From NCBI GenBank assembly GCA_964631235.1, contig CAZVZX010000008.1, forward strand, positions 62,001 to 126,000: a stretch of DNA of 64,000 bases. The letters run 5' to 3'. This document shows positions 17,837-27,400 of this stretch, one piece after another. Within the stretch, counting starts at the first letter, position 1; each line of letters begins with the position of its first letter. Made by a program: the position numbers and the translations under genes. The stretch comes from JARKPK01 sp964631235 (lineage in GTDB: Bacteria; Planctomycetota; Planctomycetia; Pirellulales; Thermoguttaceae). Under the pieces are notes generated by a model. It did no database searches. It was not told the DNA's origin and worked only from the letters and a program-made list of their open reading frames with translations.

Positions 17837-20818
17837 CTACGGCCCGTCGCCGAGAAGTCTGCGAAGCAGGGATTCATCGAGCCGAGCCGCCGGTGCGAAG
17901 GCGGGCGAATTCAGGTATCTCAATAGACTGTGCAGCATCTGACGGCCCTCGGGCTTGTTCTGGATGCTCCGCAGATCGATCGCGCAAACCAGCATCGCAC
18001 CCCGAGCGACTTTCGTTTCAAATATGAGACCAAGCTTGTGATTCCGTGCGAAGTTGTCGATGACCTGCACGATCGGGCGGTAGTCGGCCGGCGTTTCGTC
18101 GAGAATGATCGGACGCGAATTCTTCACCAAGTGCCACCATTGCCAGTTGCTGTGAAACTCGGTGGGAAACGCGGCCAACGCCGGTGCGGACGGATCGCAA
18201 AGGATGCCGAGCGTGCCGGGCGGCAGCGGGGCACCTCGCTTCTTGGCCGCCTCGGCGAACATCGGCGACCAATAATCGGGCTGAAACGCGCCCTCGACAC
18301 TGTGCGGCAACTCATCGAGTTTGGGCAATAACAACACCTTGCCGCCGGCCGCAAGATGCTGTTGCGTCGCTGCCGCGGAAAAGCTCTCGGCGACAAGTAT
18401 GCCCGGCGGTGCGCCGGTGTCGATCTTCGGCGGGTAAACCCAAAGGGGATAGTCGTTTGCGTAGTTCGTGCCTTCGATCGCCAGTTTGATCGTTAGCTTC
18501 TGCGGCGCGGCGATATCGGCCAACGGCACGGCGAACAGGTCCACCTCGCTCACCGTGCCGCACTTGATGGTTTGCCGATCGAGCCGCCCGCTTGCTGCGG
18601 TGCGCCCGCGCGAGTCTTCAACGTGCCACACGACCTGAGCGTCCGCCAAGTCGGCCGGGCCATAGTGGGCGATTTGAACGCGGCCGAGGAACGTCTCGTC
18701 GGTCGTCCATGTGTACTTTTTCATCCGCAATAGCGGCACGGTTTCGCAGCAGAACTGCCGCCATGCCTCGGGCGTGATTAGGCCTTTCGACTCGAGAAAG
18801 ACGTTGAGGATGCCCACCAAGGCCGTCCCTTGCCCGGGAAAGTCTTGCAGATCGAGCAGTTGGAAGCCGCCGAAGCGGGGCGTCCGCAGGGCGGCCTCGA
18901 TGTCTTCACGATAACAAATGACCGCCAGCGCCCCGGACGCCCGAACGAAATCGTGCGCCTGATCGAGCATCTTTGCGTCGGCCAGACGTTGCCGAAAGAT
19001 TTCGAGATTCCTCGCCCGCACAACGCCCGTGTAGAGCGGGATTTCGCGAAAATCGGGCGACACCTGGAACTGTCCCGTTTCGTGCGCCACGACGGGAACC
19101 GGAATGCCGGCGATCGACGCGGAGTAGTCCACTAATGTCGATGGCGGTCGGTGTTCGATATGCGCCCGAATCGGATCGAGCACGGCAAACGAACCGCGGA
19201 CAGGCAAATCGGGAGCCGTCTTCGCAGCGACCCAGAAGTCGTCGCCCGGGGCCAAGCTGGGGCTCCAGTGCATGTTGCCCGACCCCTGAGCATAGAGATG
19301 ACGCGGGTCGGTCTTCTTGAATCGGGCCACCAGCGAGAACATGCCCTCGGTGCGGCCCAATTCGTTTCCCAAGGTGAACATCACGAAGGAGGGATGATTC
19401 CCGAACGCCTTGAAAATCAACTCTCCCTCGCGCTCGGCGTACTCGTAAAGCGACTTCTCCTTCAGGGTGCTTTCCACCTCGATGTTGTCGATATTGTGTT
19501 GGGCCGCCTCGCGACTTTCGGGAGCGGCAAACCCGCTCCGTTTGTTGGGAAGTTCGGGCTGAAGGTAAACACCCAATTCATCGGCTGCGGCGAAGGCCGC
19601 CTCGGGCGGGCACCAGGAATGAAAACGATAATGGTTGATTCCGTACGACTTGGCGATCGAAAACACCCGCAGCCAGCCGGCCTTGTCCATCGGCGGGTAG
19701 CCGGTCAACGGAAAGAAGCAACAGTCAAGCTTGCCACGAAGGAACACGGCGCGGCCGTTGACGTTGAATTGCCCGCGTTTCGTGATGAAATCGCGCATTC
19801 CAAAGCGAACCGTCCGAGTGTCGCGATAAGCCAGTTCGTCCGCTTTGACGTCCAGCGTGAGATGCAGGCGGAGCAACGCCGGTTGGAACTCATCCCATAA
19901 CGGCGTTTCTTCACCGGGCTCGTAGAGGAACTCGACGACGTTTTCTCGGGCGGGCGCCGTGAATGGCGTCAACTGCGTCTTCAAGGGCACCGGCTTCGGG
20001 CAATTCTCGCTTTCGCAACGCACGGTGATCGTGCCTTGAACCGGCCGGCCGGTAATGTTGCCTACGGTTGCGCGGACAATGGCCTGCTTCTTCGCTGCGG
20101 TGGGATAAACCTGCACGTCGTCAAGCCATACCGGGTCGGTGGCGCGAAGCTCAATGTGGCCCACAATGCCGTTCCAGTTGGTTTGCGTGCGTTCGTCCAC
20201 GGCATGCGACGGGCCGACCGGCGGCAATCGTGCATTATCGACAAGCACGGTGATCGTGTGCTCGCCGGGGGAGATCGCTCGGGTAACGTCGAAGAGCTGC
20301 GGTGCGCTGAGCGTGTCTTCCCCGCCGCAGAATGTGCGATCGACCCACACTCTCGTATGCTTCGATCGTTCCAGAAACAGCGTGATTCGTTTGCCTTTCC
20401 AGCCTTCGGGGATGGCGACCTGCCGTTGATACCAGGCGGGCCCCTTCCAATACCAAACGCGCGAAAGCCGATCGATGCACTGCTCATCCTTTCGGATGCC
20501 CTTTTGGTTCTCGTCGGTCGTGCCGGGAAGGCGGACCGTATCGTCAAGCCGCTGAGCGAACCATTCCTGTTCAACGCCGACGTCTTGCGGGTCGAGCCGA
20601 AATCGCCAGATTCCCTCCAGTGAAATCACGTTCGCAGCGATCGCTTCGGCCGCCGCTGCCGATGATCCCACCTTCGAGATGAACAAGAATAGGCAGACAG
20701 CGCCGACAAGCGACGGAATAATCCATTGCGCAGACGAGCAGCGCCGAAACCAAACCGTGGACGAATTCGAGGACGCCCGGGAAGAACTATCTCTTAACGC
20801 AATTGCGATTCGATTCAT
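17837..20818 (-). CDS. Secreted glycoside hydrolase family 2 enzyme (beta-galactosidase/glucuronidase-like)
   Basis: A 993-residue secreted enzyme. An N-terminal hydrophobic segment (about residues 33-55) acts as signal peptide or anchor. It is followed by the jelly-roll sugar-binding domain (WYQRQVAIPEGWKGKRITLF), an immunoglobulin-like domain, and the TIM barrel with MFTLGNELG, which holds the acid/base Glu, and PVVAHETGQF, which carries the likely nucleophile Glu. The C-terminal 300 residues look like a glutamine-amidotransferase-type or beta-galactosidase trimerisation-like domain. The start 20818 was chosen because the frame further upstream overlaps the transporter gene. It is 71 bases downstream of that transporter, so the pair may act together on an imported sugar. 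Confidence 0.87.
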   Translation of the reverse strand: MNRIAIALRDSSSRASSNSSTVWFRRCSSAQWIIPSLVGAVCLFLFISKVGSSAAAAEAIAANVISLEGIWRFRLDPQDVGVEQEWFAQRLDDTVRLPGTTDENQKGIRKDEQCIDRLSRVWYWKGPAWYQRQVAIPEGWKGKRITLFLERSKHTRVWVDRTFCGGEDTLSAPQLFDVTRAISPGEHTITVLVDNARLPPVGPSHAVDERTQTNWNGIVGHIELRATDPVWLDDVQVYPTAAKKQAIVRATVGNITGRPVQGTITVRCESENCPKPVPLKTQLTPFTAPARENVVEFLYEPGEETPLWDEFQPALLRLHLTLDVKADELAYRDTRTVRFGMRDFITKRGQFNVNGRAVFLRGKLDCCFFPLTGYPPMDKAGWLRVFSIAKSYGINHYRFHSWCPPEAAFAAADELGVYLQPELPNKRSGFAAPESREAAQHNIDNIEVESTLKEKSLYEYAEREGELIFKAFGNHPSFVMFTLGNELGRTEGMFSLVARFKKTDPRHLYAQGSGNMHWSPSLAPGDDFWVAAKTAPDLPVRGSFAVLDPIRAHIEHRPPSTLVDYSASIAGIPVPVVAHETGQFQVSPDFREIPLYTGVVRARNLEIFRQRLADAKMLDQAHDFVRASGALAVICYREDIEAALRTPRFGGFQLLDLQDFPGQGTALVGILNVFLESKGLITPEAWRQFCCETVPLLRMKKYTWTTDETFLGRVQIAHYGPADLADAQVVWHVEDSRGRTAASGRLDRQTIKCGTVSEVDLFAVPLADIAAPQKLTIKLAIEGTNYANDYPLWVYPPKIDTGAPPGILVAESFSAAATQQHLAAGGKVLLLPKLDELPHSVEGAFQPDYWSPMFAEAAKKRGAPLPPGTLGILCDPSAPALAAFPTEFHSNWQWWHLVKNSRPIILDETPADYRPIVQVIDNFARNHKLGLIFETKVARGAMLVCAIDLRSIQNKPEGRQMLHSLLRYLNSPAFAPAARLDESLLRRLLGDGP

Positions 20819-20889
20819 TTGGGCGGCATCATCCTTTCTGATCAGCGCAAGATGGCACAGGCATCTCATGGGCGAACCCGCGAGACGCT

Positions 20890-22485
20890 TCAGGCATTCA
20901 TGTCGGCCCAGCGTTTCGCCCGCTGGCTGAAAACCCACAAGGCGATGGTTGCGGCGATTCCGATCAGGACGAAAGGAATCCACAGGTACTGCGGCGAGTA
21001 GGTGTCCCAAAGCAACCTCGTAGCGGCTGCTGGATCGAGGCCGGTCACCTCCTGAAGTCTCTGCATGGCTTCGGTGCGACGCACGCCCAGGGCGGTTTCG
21101 AGTGTCGCCGGATTCCCATTCCAACCCTTGTCCGCGCCAAAGGGCGTATGTTCGGCCAAATAGCGGAGGGCAAGCACTGCCTTTTCGCCGAAGCGGCCGT
21201 AGATCAGCCCGGCGAGCCACGACCCGACGAAGACGCCCAACCCCATTGGAATGTTGGCGTAGCCCAAATAAAGTCCCTTTTTGCCCGGCGGCGCGATCAA
21301 TGCCAGATACTCGTTGTTCTTCGGCCCGGTCATCATCTCGCCGATCGAGAAACACAGGATGCCGGCCACAAGTATCCAGGCGTTCTGCGTCCAGCCGGAA
21401 ACAAGCAAACCGGCCGTCACGGCCACCATTCCGATCAGCATCGCGGCCAGGGTTCGCATTCGCCGAGTGAGCCAGGAAACGCCTACGACGCCCACGATGA
21501 TGAAAAAGGCATTGAAGTTCAGCAACAGTTGCTGCGGGATCATCGGACCGCGATCGGTTTTTTCGACTAGCGCGTCGCGCAGCACCGGCGGCAACCGTTC
21601 CAGCGATTGTGCCATCGGACCGCTATCGACCCAATCGGCGATGAAGTTAGGCTGAAGATCCCACAACTGGTACATCATCAGCCAGAAGCAAGACATGATC
21701 AAAATCCAGCAGAGCAGCCTCGGCTCGAAGAAATTGACGAATGTTCGCCGCAAAACGCCGAAGATCGGCTCGGTTTGCGAAGCGCCCGAGGGCGTATCGC
21801 GAATCATCAACATCAGCGGGAAGTTGAAACAGGTAACCAGTGCCGAAGCGAGAAAGAGATGCCGCCAGGCTTCCTTCGAGTGAGGTTCAGCGCCGAGAAT
21901 GGCCGGAAACACGGTGCCCAATGCCTGCAACAGCGAGGGCATGAACGGGCCGATGAACGCGCCGACGTTGACCACCCAATAAAATATCCCCCAACCGACC
22001 GACGACGTTTCCTTCGTCAACTGGTGCGCCAGCGATCCTTGAAGACTGGGCTTGAAGAACGCAGTGCCCGTGGCCAACGTCATGATCGATAGGAAGAACG
22101 CCCAGTAGTTGCTGATCCACGGCAGATCGCGCAGCACCGCCATCATCACATAGCCCGTGAGCATCAGGCTCAGCGCGAAGCCAAGCGTCCGTTTATACCC
22201 GAAACGGTCGGCCAATCCGCCGGTAACCATCGGCAGCAGCGATTGAAAGACGGCCCACCACGCATAGATCGCGCCTTTATCGGCGGCACTGAGATGCAGT
22301 CCGCCGGGGTTGTCGGCCTGCATGATGTAGATCGGCGCCATCACCCGCAGGTTGTAGAACGCCAGCCGCTCCCACATTTCGATGGCGTTGAGCGTCCAGA
22401 ACGTGCGGCCGAAGCGGCGTTGCCGACGCGGAGTTTGGCCGGCGCCGTTCGTCGCCCTATTCTCTTGACGCTCGTCGGACTGCAT
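20890..22485 (-). CDS. POT/MFS-type transporter
   Basis: A 531-residue membrane protein with 12 to 14 predicted helices. The N-terminal half carries an FGRTFWTLNAIEMWERLAFY segment, close to the ExxERxxYY motif of proton-dependent oligopeptide transporters, and the GGLADRFGYKRTL loop between helices 2 and 3, typical of MFS proteins. The C-terminus is short and cytosolic. Substrate is unknown; peptides are typical of POT proteins, but the location next to a GH2 enzyme suggests a saccharide as an alternative. The ATG at 22485 is preferred over a GTG at 22539; neither has a clear ribosome-binding site. Confidence 0.82.
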   Translation of the reverse strand: MQSDERQENRATNGAGQTPRRQRRFGRTFWTLNAIEMWERLAFYNLRVMAPIYIMQADNPGGLHLSAADKGAIYAWWAVFQSLLPMVTGGLADRFGYKRTLGFALSLMLTGYVMMAVLRDLPWISNYWAFFLSIMTLATGTAFFKPSLQGSLAHQLTKETSSVGWGIFYWVVNVGAFIGPFMPSLLQALGTVFPAILGAEPHSKEAWRHLFLASALVTCFNFPLMLMIRDTPSGASQTEPIFGVLRRTFVNFFEPRLLCWILIMSCFWLMMYQLWDLQPNFIADWVDSGPMAQSLERLPPVLRDALVEKTDRGPMIPQQLLLNFNAFFIIVGVVGVSWLTRRMRTLAAMLIGMVAVTAGLLVSGWTQNAWILVAGILCFSIGEMMTGPKNNEYLALIAPPGKKGLYLGYANIPMGLGVFVGSWLAGLIYGRFGEKAVLALRYLAEHTPFGADKGWNGNPATLETALGVRRTEAMQRLQEVTGLDPAAATRLLWDTYSPQYLWIPFVLIGIAATIALWVFSQRAKRWADMNA

Positions 22486-22824
22486 AGGCGTGAACCGCTT
22501 TCTCGGTCTTGAGTTGTCGAACTTCACACCGCAAGGCACGCTTGATGCCCCAGCGTACTCTCAAGGGCTGCAACCGGGGCGGGGACGGTCGGAACAATAA
22601 TGACGCGCGCGGGACGACACGTCAACGACGGCACCAGTTTCGCTGCGAGGCGTGTCGCTGCGCCTCGGTCGCTGGACGCTTCGGCGGCTGTCCCCGCCCT
22701 CGCGGTGCCGCCGACCTGCGCCACTTGGAGCTTGCGTTCCGGAATGATCCTATTTACGCTGTACTGGGCGATGAGCGAAAGAGCGATTTCCCGTAAAACC
22801 TCATTGTTTTAGCGACAGATTGGG
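22486..22824. other. Divergent intergenic region, no gene seen
   Basis: Lies between the minus-strand transporter and the plus-strand regulator and runs into repeat copy E at 22825. Promoters in both directions are expected but not identified. Confidence 0.35.
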
Positions 22825-22917
22825 TAAAACGGCGAACAACGCAACGCGGTTCCAACCGCGACGGCACGCACCAAATCCGCTTCGCTGCGCCGGCGGCCGC
22901 TTTTGCAATTGTAGGAC
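22825..22917 (-). repeat. Family 1 intergenic repeat, copy E
   Basis: Minus-strand copy ending 6 bases before the ATG of the regulator gene. Read on the minus strand: CTACAATTGCAAAAGCGGC, the GGCGCAGCGAAGCGG centre, then GGTTGGAACCGCGTTGCGTT. Its end, read on the plus strand, contributes the TAGGACG sequence that serves as the regulator's likely ribosome-binding site. Confidence 0.7.
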
Positions 22918-22923
22918 GATGTT

Positions 22924-24096
22924 ATGCCGAAGCCTCGCATCGCGATCATGTTGGAGCTGGATTGGCCGTACAAGCGGCATGCCGGCATCTTTGCCGGATC
23001 GCAGCGATATGCGCAAGAGCAAGGGTGGGAATCGATCATTGACGAATATGCCGATGAAACGCTGATCAACGGAAACGCGCAGACGATCCCCTACGATGGC
23101 ATCATCGCCCGGGCGACGCGCAAACTGGCTCTTCGGGCGGCACGGCTGAAAGTGCCGTTGGTCAACGTCTGGTACAGCTCGCCGGTGCGAAAATCGTTGC
23201 CGGGGGTCTTCCCCGACTACTCGGCCATGGGACGCCTCCGGGCCGAGCACTTGCTCTCGCGCGGATTTCGCCGTTTTGCCGCCATGACCGCCGAGAACGA
23301 TCATTTTCAGGCCGCCGAAGTCGCCGTCTTCAGGTCAACCGTCGAGGACGCCGGATTCCCGTGTTTGTCGGTGCAAGTAGCGCTCGACGCCCTCGGCTCG
23401 CTGAAGCACTGGCGAAAGATGCTGCGGACGATCGTCGCGTGGACGAAGCATTGGCGGCTTCCAATCGGGGTTTATGTCGGAAGCGAGTCGCACGCGCGGA
23501 TTGTTGTGCAGATGTGTCGTAATCGGGGCTGGCGCGTGCCCGAAGACGTTGCAGTCATCACCGGCTGCAACGAGCTCACCTTTTGCGAACACCCTCGTCC
23601 GACGCTCACGAGCGTTGAAGTGGGGTTCGAACGAGTGGGTTATGAGGCGGCCCGACTCCTCCACGGGTTGATCGAGGGGAAGGAACCGAACGAACCAAAG
23701 CATGTGTTCCTTCCGCCACAGGGACTTGTTGTCCGCGAATCGACCGATTTCTTTGCCGTCGATCATCCGCTGGTGCGCGCGGCGCTCGAGTTCATCGCGG
23801 CCAACAGCCATCGTCCGATTGTCACGGCCGATGTGGCCCGCGCGGTGGCCAGCGGCATCCGAACGCTGGAACGCCGCTTCCGAGAATACCTTAACAGACC
23901 GATCGCCGCCGAAATCCGTCGCGTGCGGATCGAGCGGGCCAAGCGAGAATTGGTGCAAACCGATCGGCGACTAAGCGACATCGCCCGCGACGTCGGCTTT
24001 CGCGTCGAACAGCGGATGTATCAGGTCTTCCGCCGCGAGCTGGGAATTACCCCCTTGCAGTACCGCCACGAGCGAAAAGAACGCGACGGTGTCTAG
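22924..24096 (+). CDS. XylR-type transcription regulator (periplasmic-binding-like sensor plus AraC DNA-binding domain)
   Basis: A 390-residue regulator. The N-terminal ~275 residues form a LacI/periplasmic-binding-protein-like sugar sensor (KPRIAIMLELDWPYKRHAGI at the start, VAVITGCNELTFCEHPRPTL later), and the last ~105 residues are an AraC/XylS domain with two helix-turn-helix units (SGIRTLERRFREYLNRP and DIARDVGFRVEQRMYQVFRR). Proteins of this layout are activators for sugar utilisation genes, XylR of E. coli being the known example. It lies between the divergent GH2/transporter pair and the glycan island, so it is a candidate regulator of either side. A family 1 repeat abuts its start and a family 2 element abuts its stop. 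Confidence 0.9.
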   Translation: MPKPRIAIMLELDWPYKRHAGIFAGSQRYAQEQGWESIIDEYADETLINGNAQTIPYDGIIARATRKLALRAARLKVPLVNVWYSSPVRKSLPGVFPDYSAMGRLRAEHLLSRGFRRFAAMTAENDHFQAAEVAVFRSTVEDAGFPCLSVQVALDALGSLKHWRKMLRTIVAWTKHWRLPIGVYVGSESHARIVVQMCRNRGWRVPEDVAVITGCNELTFCEHPRPTLTSVEVGFERVGYEAARLLHGLIEGKEPNEPKHVFLPPQGLVVRESTDFFAVDHPLVRAALEFIAANSHRPIVTADVARAVASGIRTLERRFREYLNRPIAAEIRRVRIERAKRELVQTDRRLSDIARDVGFRVEQRMYQVFRRELGITPLQYRHERKERDGV

Positions 24097-24196
24097 CGGC
24101 CCGTCGAACAAGCCGGTCCTGCATTCGCAGACGTGTGCTTTTTGTGCAGAATACGCGGGCCGAATTCCGTGGAATCGTGTTGTTCCACGGGCTGCT
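24095..24196 (-). repeat. Family 2 hairpin element, copy c
   Basis: About 100 bases starting at the stop codon of the regulator. Its ends form an inverted repeat: GCGGCCCGTCGAACAA on the left against TTGTTCCACGGGCTGC on the right (14 of 16 positions pair). Read on the minus strand, the interior GGAATTCGGCCCGCG...AAAAAGCACAC resembles the copies at 60063 and 60663. It could also act as a terminator for the regulator. Confidence 0.6.
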
Positions 24197-24470
24197 TGGC
24201 GTTCTCCCCTTGCACGGTGATTTAATCTCGGTCTCGGCAGCCGCCCAACGGTGGAAGCTGCGGTGGCCGCAACCCTTTCTCCAGCCGGTTCGCCGGGTTC
24301 TCATGCGCGGGCAAGGTGTACTTCGCGCCTGTCGTAAAAACAATGAACTTTGTCGCAAAAGTGGTATCGACTTTTTGTTTTTCGCATACACACTGAAACA
24401 GTAGCAGTCTGCGCCGAGTGTTGGCCTCCTTCCTCAGCAAAAACAACCTGCCTGTTTCAGGAGAGACACG
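24197..24470. other. Leader region of the PEP-CTERM protein gene
   Basis: No gene is seen. It should contain the promoter of the large secreted protein; a strong AGGAGAG ribosome-binding site lies at about 24460-24466 just before ATG 24471. Confidence 0.45.
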
Positions 24471-27400
24471 ATGCCCCGTTTCTCACTCCGCTGGACCAAA
24501 TTAGGCTTGTTTGCCGCCTTGATGACGATCGGCGCGAATTCGTCCGCTCGGGCGGCGGTCGTCACGTGGGACGCCAACGGCGCCACGGCCAACCAAACCG
24601 ACGGCGCCGGCGCTTGGCTCGATGCCAACAAGTGGTGGACCGGCTCGGCCAACACCGATTGGACTTCCGGTGACGATGCCGTCTTCGGCAACGGCGGCAC
24701 GGGCGGCGCGGTCACGCTGGCGAGTCCGACGACGGTCAACTCGCTGACGTTCAATACATTCGGCGGCACCTACACGCTGGGCTCCGCCGGACAGACGATC
24801 ACGCTGAACAACGGCATTACCAAGAACGCCGGCTCCGGCGTGGTAACCATTGCCAGCCCGATCACGCTCGGCGGCGACCAAACGTGGACCAACAACTCGA
24901 CGAACGCCTTGACGATTAACACCCCCGGCATTGACACTGCGGGGTTCAACTTAACGATTGATGGCAGCGGAACGACAATGCTCGCTGTTGTCAACCAAGC
25001 TCCGATATCTATCTCTGGCTCGGGCGGGCTGATAAAGAATGGTTCAGGCTTGCTAGTCTGGGGAGGAGACAACTCGTCGTTCTTCACCGGTACAACAACG
25101 ATCAATGGCGGTGTTGTGCGGGTCAGATCGCCTGCCACCCTCGGCTCGGGCAACCTCGTGCTGAACGGCGGGGTCATCGAGCACTACTGGAGCGATGATT
25201 TCACTCGCAGTTTGGGCGATGGCGCTGGGCAGGTTCAAATCCTCGGCGGTGCCAGCGGATTCAGCGAGAATGGTGCGACGGGGATGACCGTCAACATCGC
25301 CGGCGTGACCGAATTGGTGTGGGGTAGCGCGTATTTCAATCCGTCCACCTTCATTCTTCAAGCGAACACCGCTCAGGCTGGCTCGTCCTTGACGTTTGCC
25401 GAGGGACTCGACCTAAATGGCAACGCGCGAACAATCGCAGTTAACGCGACCACTCAAGGCACCTGGGCAACGATCACTGGCGTGATTCGCAATACGGCTG
25501 GCACTGCGGCCAGTTTGACCAAGGCGGGACCGGGGATTCTGATCCTCAACGCCTCTTCCGCCAATACCTACGATGGCGGAACGACGATCAGCGCCGGCAC
25601 GCTGCGCTTCATGAAGACGAACTTGATGCCCGCGGTCGGTGAGGTGGCTGTGCAAGATGGCGCCACGTTGAGTGTGGCCGTCGGCGGCACGGGCCAGTGG
25701 ACGACCGGCCTGAGCGGCGAGGGCACCATCGGCGGACTGCTCGCTGGGTTGGGAGGACAAGCCGGCGGCACGGTGAGCTACTCGGGCAATGTCATGCTGG
25801 GGTTCCACGTTTCCGGCACCCAAACCTATTCCGGCGACATCGCCGATGTGGGCGATAGTCTGGGAATCGTCGTTTCCAACACCGGCACGATAGCCCTGAC
25901 GGGCAACAACTCGTACACCGGGCAAACCCTCGTCCTTGGCGGCACGCTGCAGTTCGACTCGATCGGCAACGTGGGTGGAGGCAATAGCTCCCTCGGGGCG
26001 CCGACCACGGTGGCCAACGGCACGATCGGTGTCGGCGATCGGAATACGGCCGGAACGCTGAAGTATGTCGGCTCGGGGCACACCAGCAACCGTGTGATCG
26101 ACATGCGCGGCAGTGCGGCGGGTGTTACGATCGACGCATCGGGTACTGGGGCCCTCGTGTTGACCGGCAACGTGATCGGCTCGTTCTTCACGACGGGCAA
26201 CGGACAGGCGAATAAGACGCTTACCCTCTCCGGCACAAGTACGGCCGAGAACACGCTTTCTGGGACGATCAACAACAATAACAACGGCACGGGCACGCAA
26301 ACGACATCGCTTGTCAAAGCCGGCACCGGCACATGGGTTCTCTCCGGAGCGAACACCTACAGCGGGACGACAACGATTCAGACGGGAACGTTGATCGTCG
26401 GCACCAACGCCCCCTCGAATGCCAATGGCGCTTTCGGCAAAGCCACGAGCGAAATCGCCTTCGGCGTGGCGGGCGGCAACACCGATGCAAGCATTTTGAT
26501 CGGCGGCCCGTACACCGTCGCTCGAACGATCCGCCTGGCGACCAATAACGGCACCGATACCGGCACCCGTGTGTTGACGCTGGGCGGCAACACGGCCGAC
26601 CAATCGACGTTCTCCGGCGCGATCCATCTCGGCACGGCCAGTCAAACGAGCCGTGGCATCGTCCTCACGGCGGCCGCAGGCGGGCAAGTAACGTTCTCCG
26701 GGGTGATTCAGAATCCCACTGGGCAGGACTTCGCGGAAGCGACGGCCGCTGCCGCCTTAACCGCGGTAACGAAGACCGGCGAGGGCACTGTGGTTCTCTC
26801 GGGCGACAGCACCTATACCGGCTCGACTGCCGTCAATGCCGGCACGTTGCTGGTCAATGGATCGTTGCTCAACACGGCTGCGGTTGTCGTCAATAGTACG
26901 GGCACGCTGGGCGGCACCGGCACGATTAATGGCCCCGTAACCGTCAACGACGGCGGCACGCTTGCTCCCGGGGCCTCCGTCGGCCAGATTACCTTGAACA
27001 ACGGACTGAATATGTCGGCTGCCGGATCGGGCGCCGGTATGGTTTGGCAGTTGGGTGCGCTTTCAACGGACTTTCCCGGTTCCAATTTCGACTTCGTCTA
27101 CATGCCGTTTGGACACCTTGTGCTCGGCGGGCAGTCGAAGTTGACGTTGGATTTCAGCTTGCTGCCCGTCAGCCAACGACCTGACTACGCTACGCCCGAT
27201 GCTTTCTGGACAAGCAATCACTCCTGGAAGATCATCGACACCAATAGCAACATCGGCGACACGAACTTCTCCCAACTGACCAATGCCGTTTATCCGACGG
27301 GCACGTTCACCACGGTGGTGGGCACCGATTTCGACGCCGGTGATATCTTCTTACAATTCAGCGCCGGGCCGTCAGGGCCAGTGACGCGGAATTGGACCGG

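Noticed and set aside
20819..21355. 179 extra N-terminal residues of the GH2 open frame
   Set aside because: They overlap the transporter gene, which is supported by motifs over its whole length; a normal leader starts at 20818.
25413..26687. 424-codon minus-strand frame in the PEP-CTERM gene
   Set aside because: Antisense of a repeat-rich gene; long open frames arise there from its codon bias.
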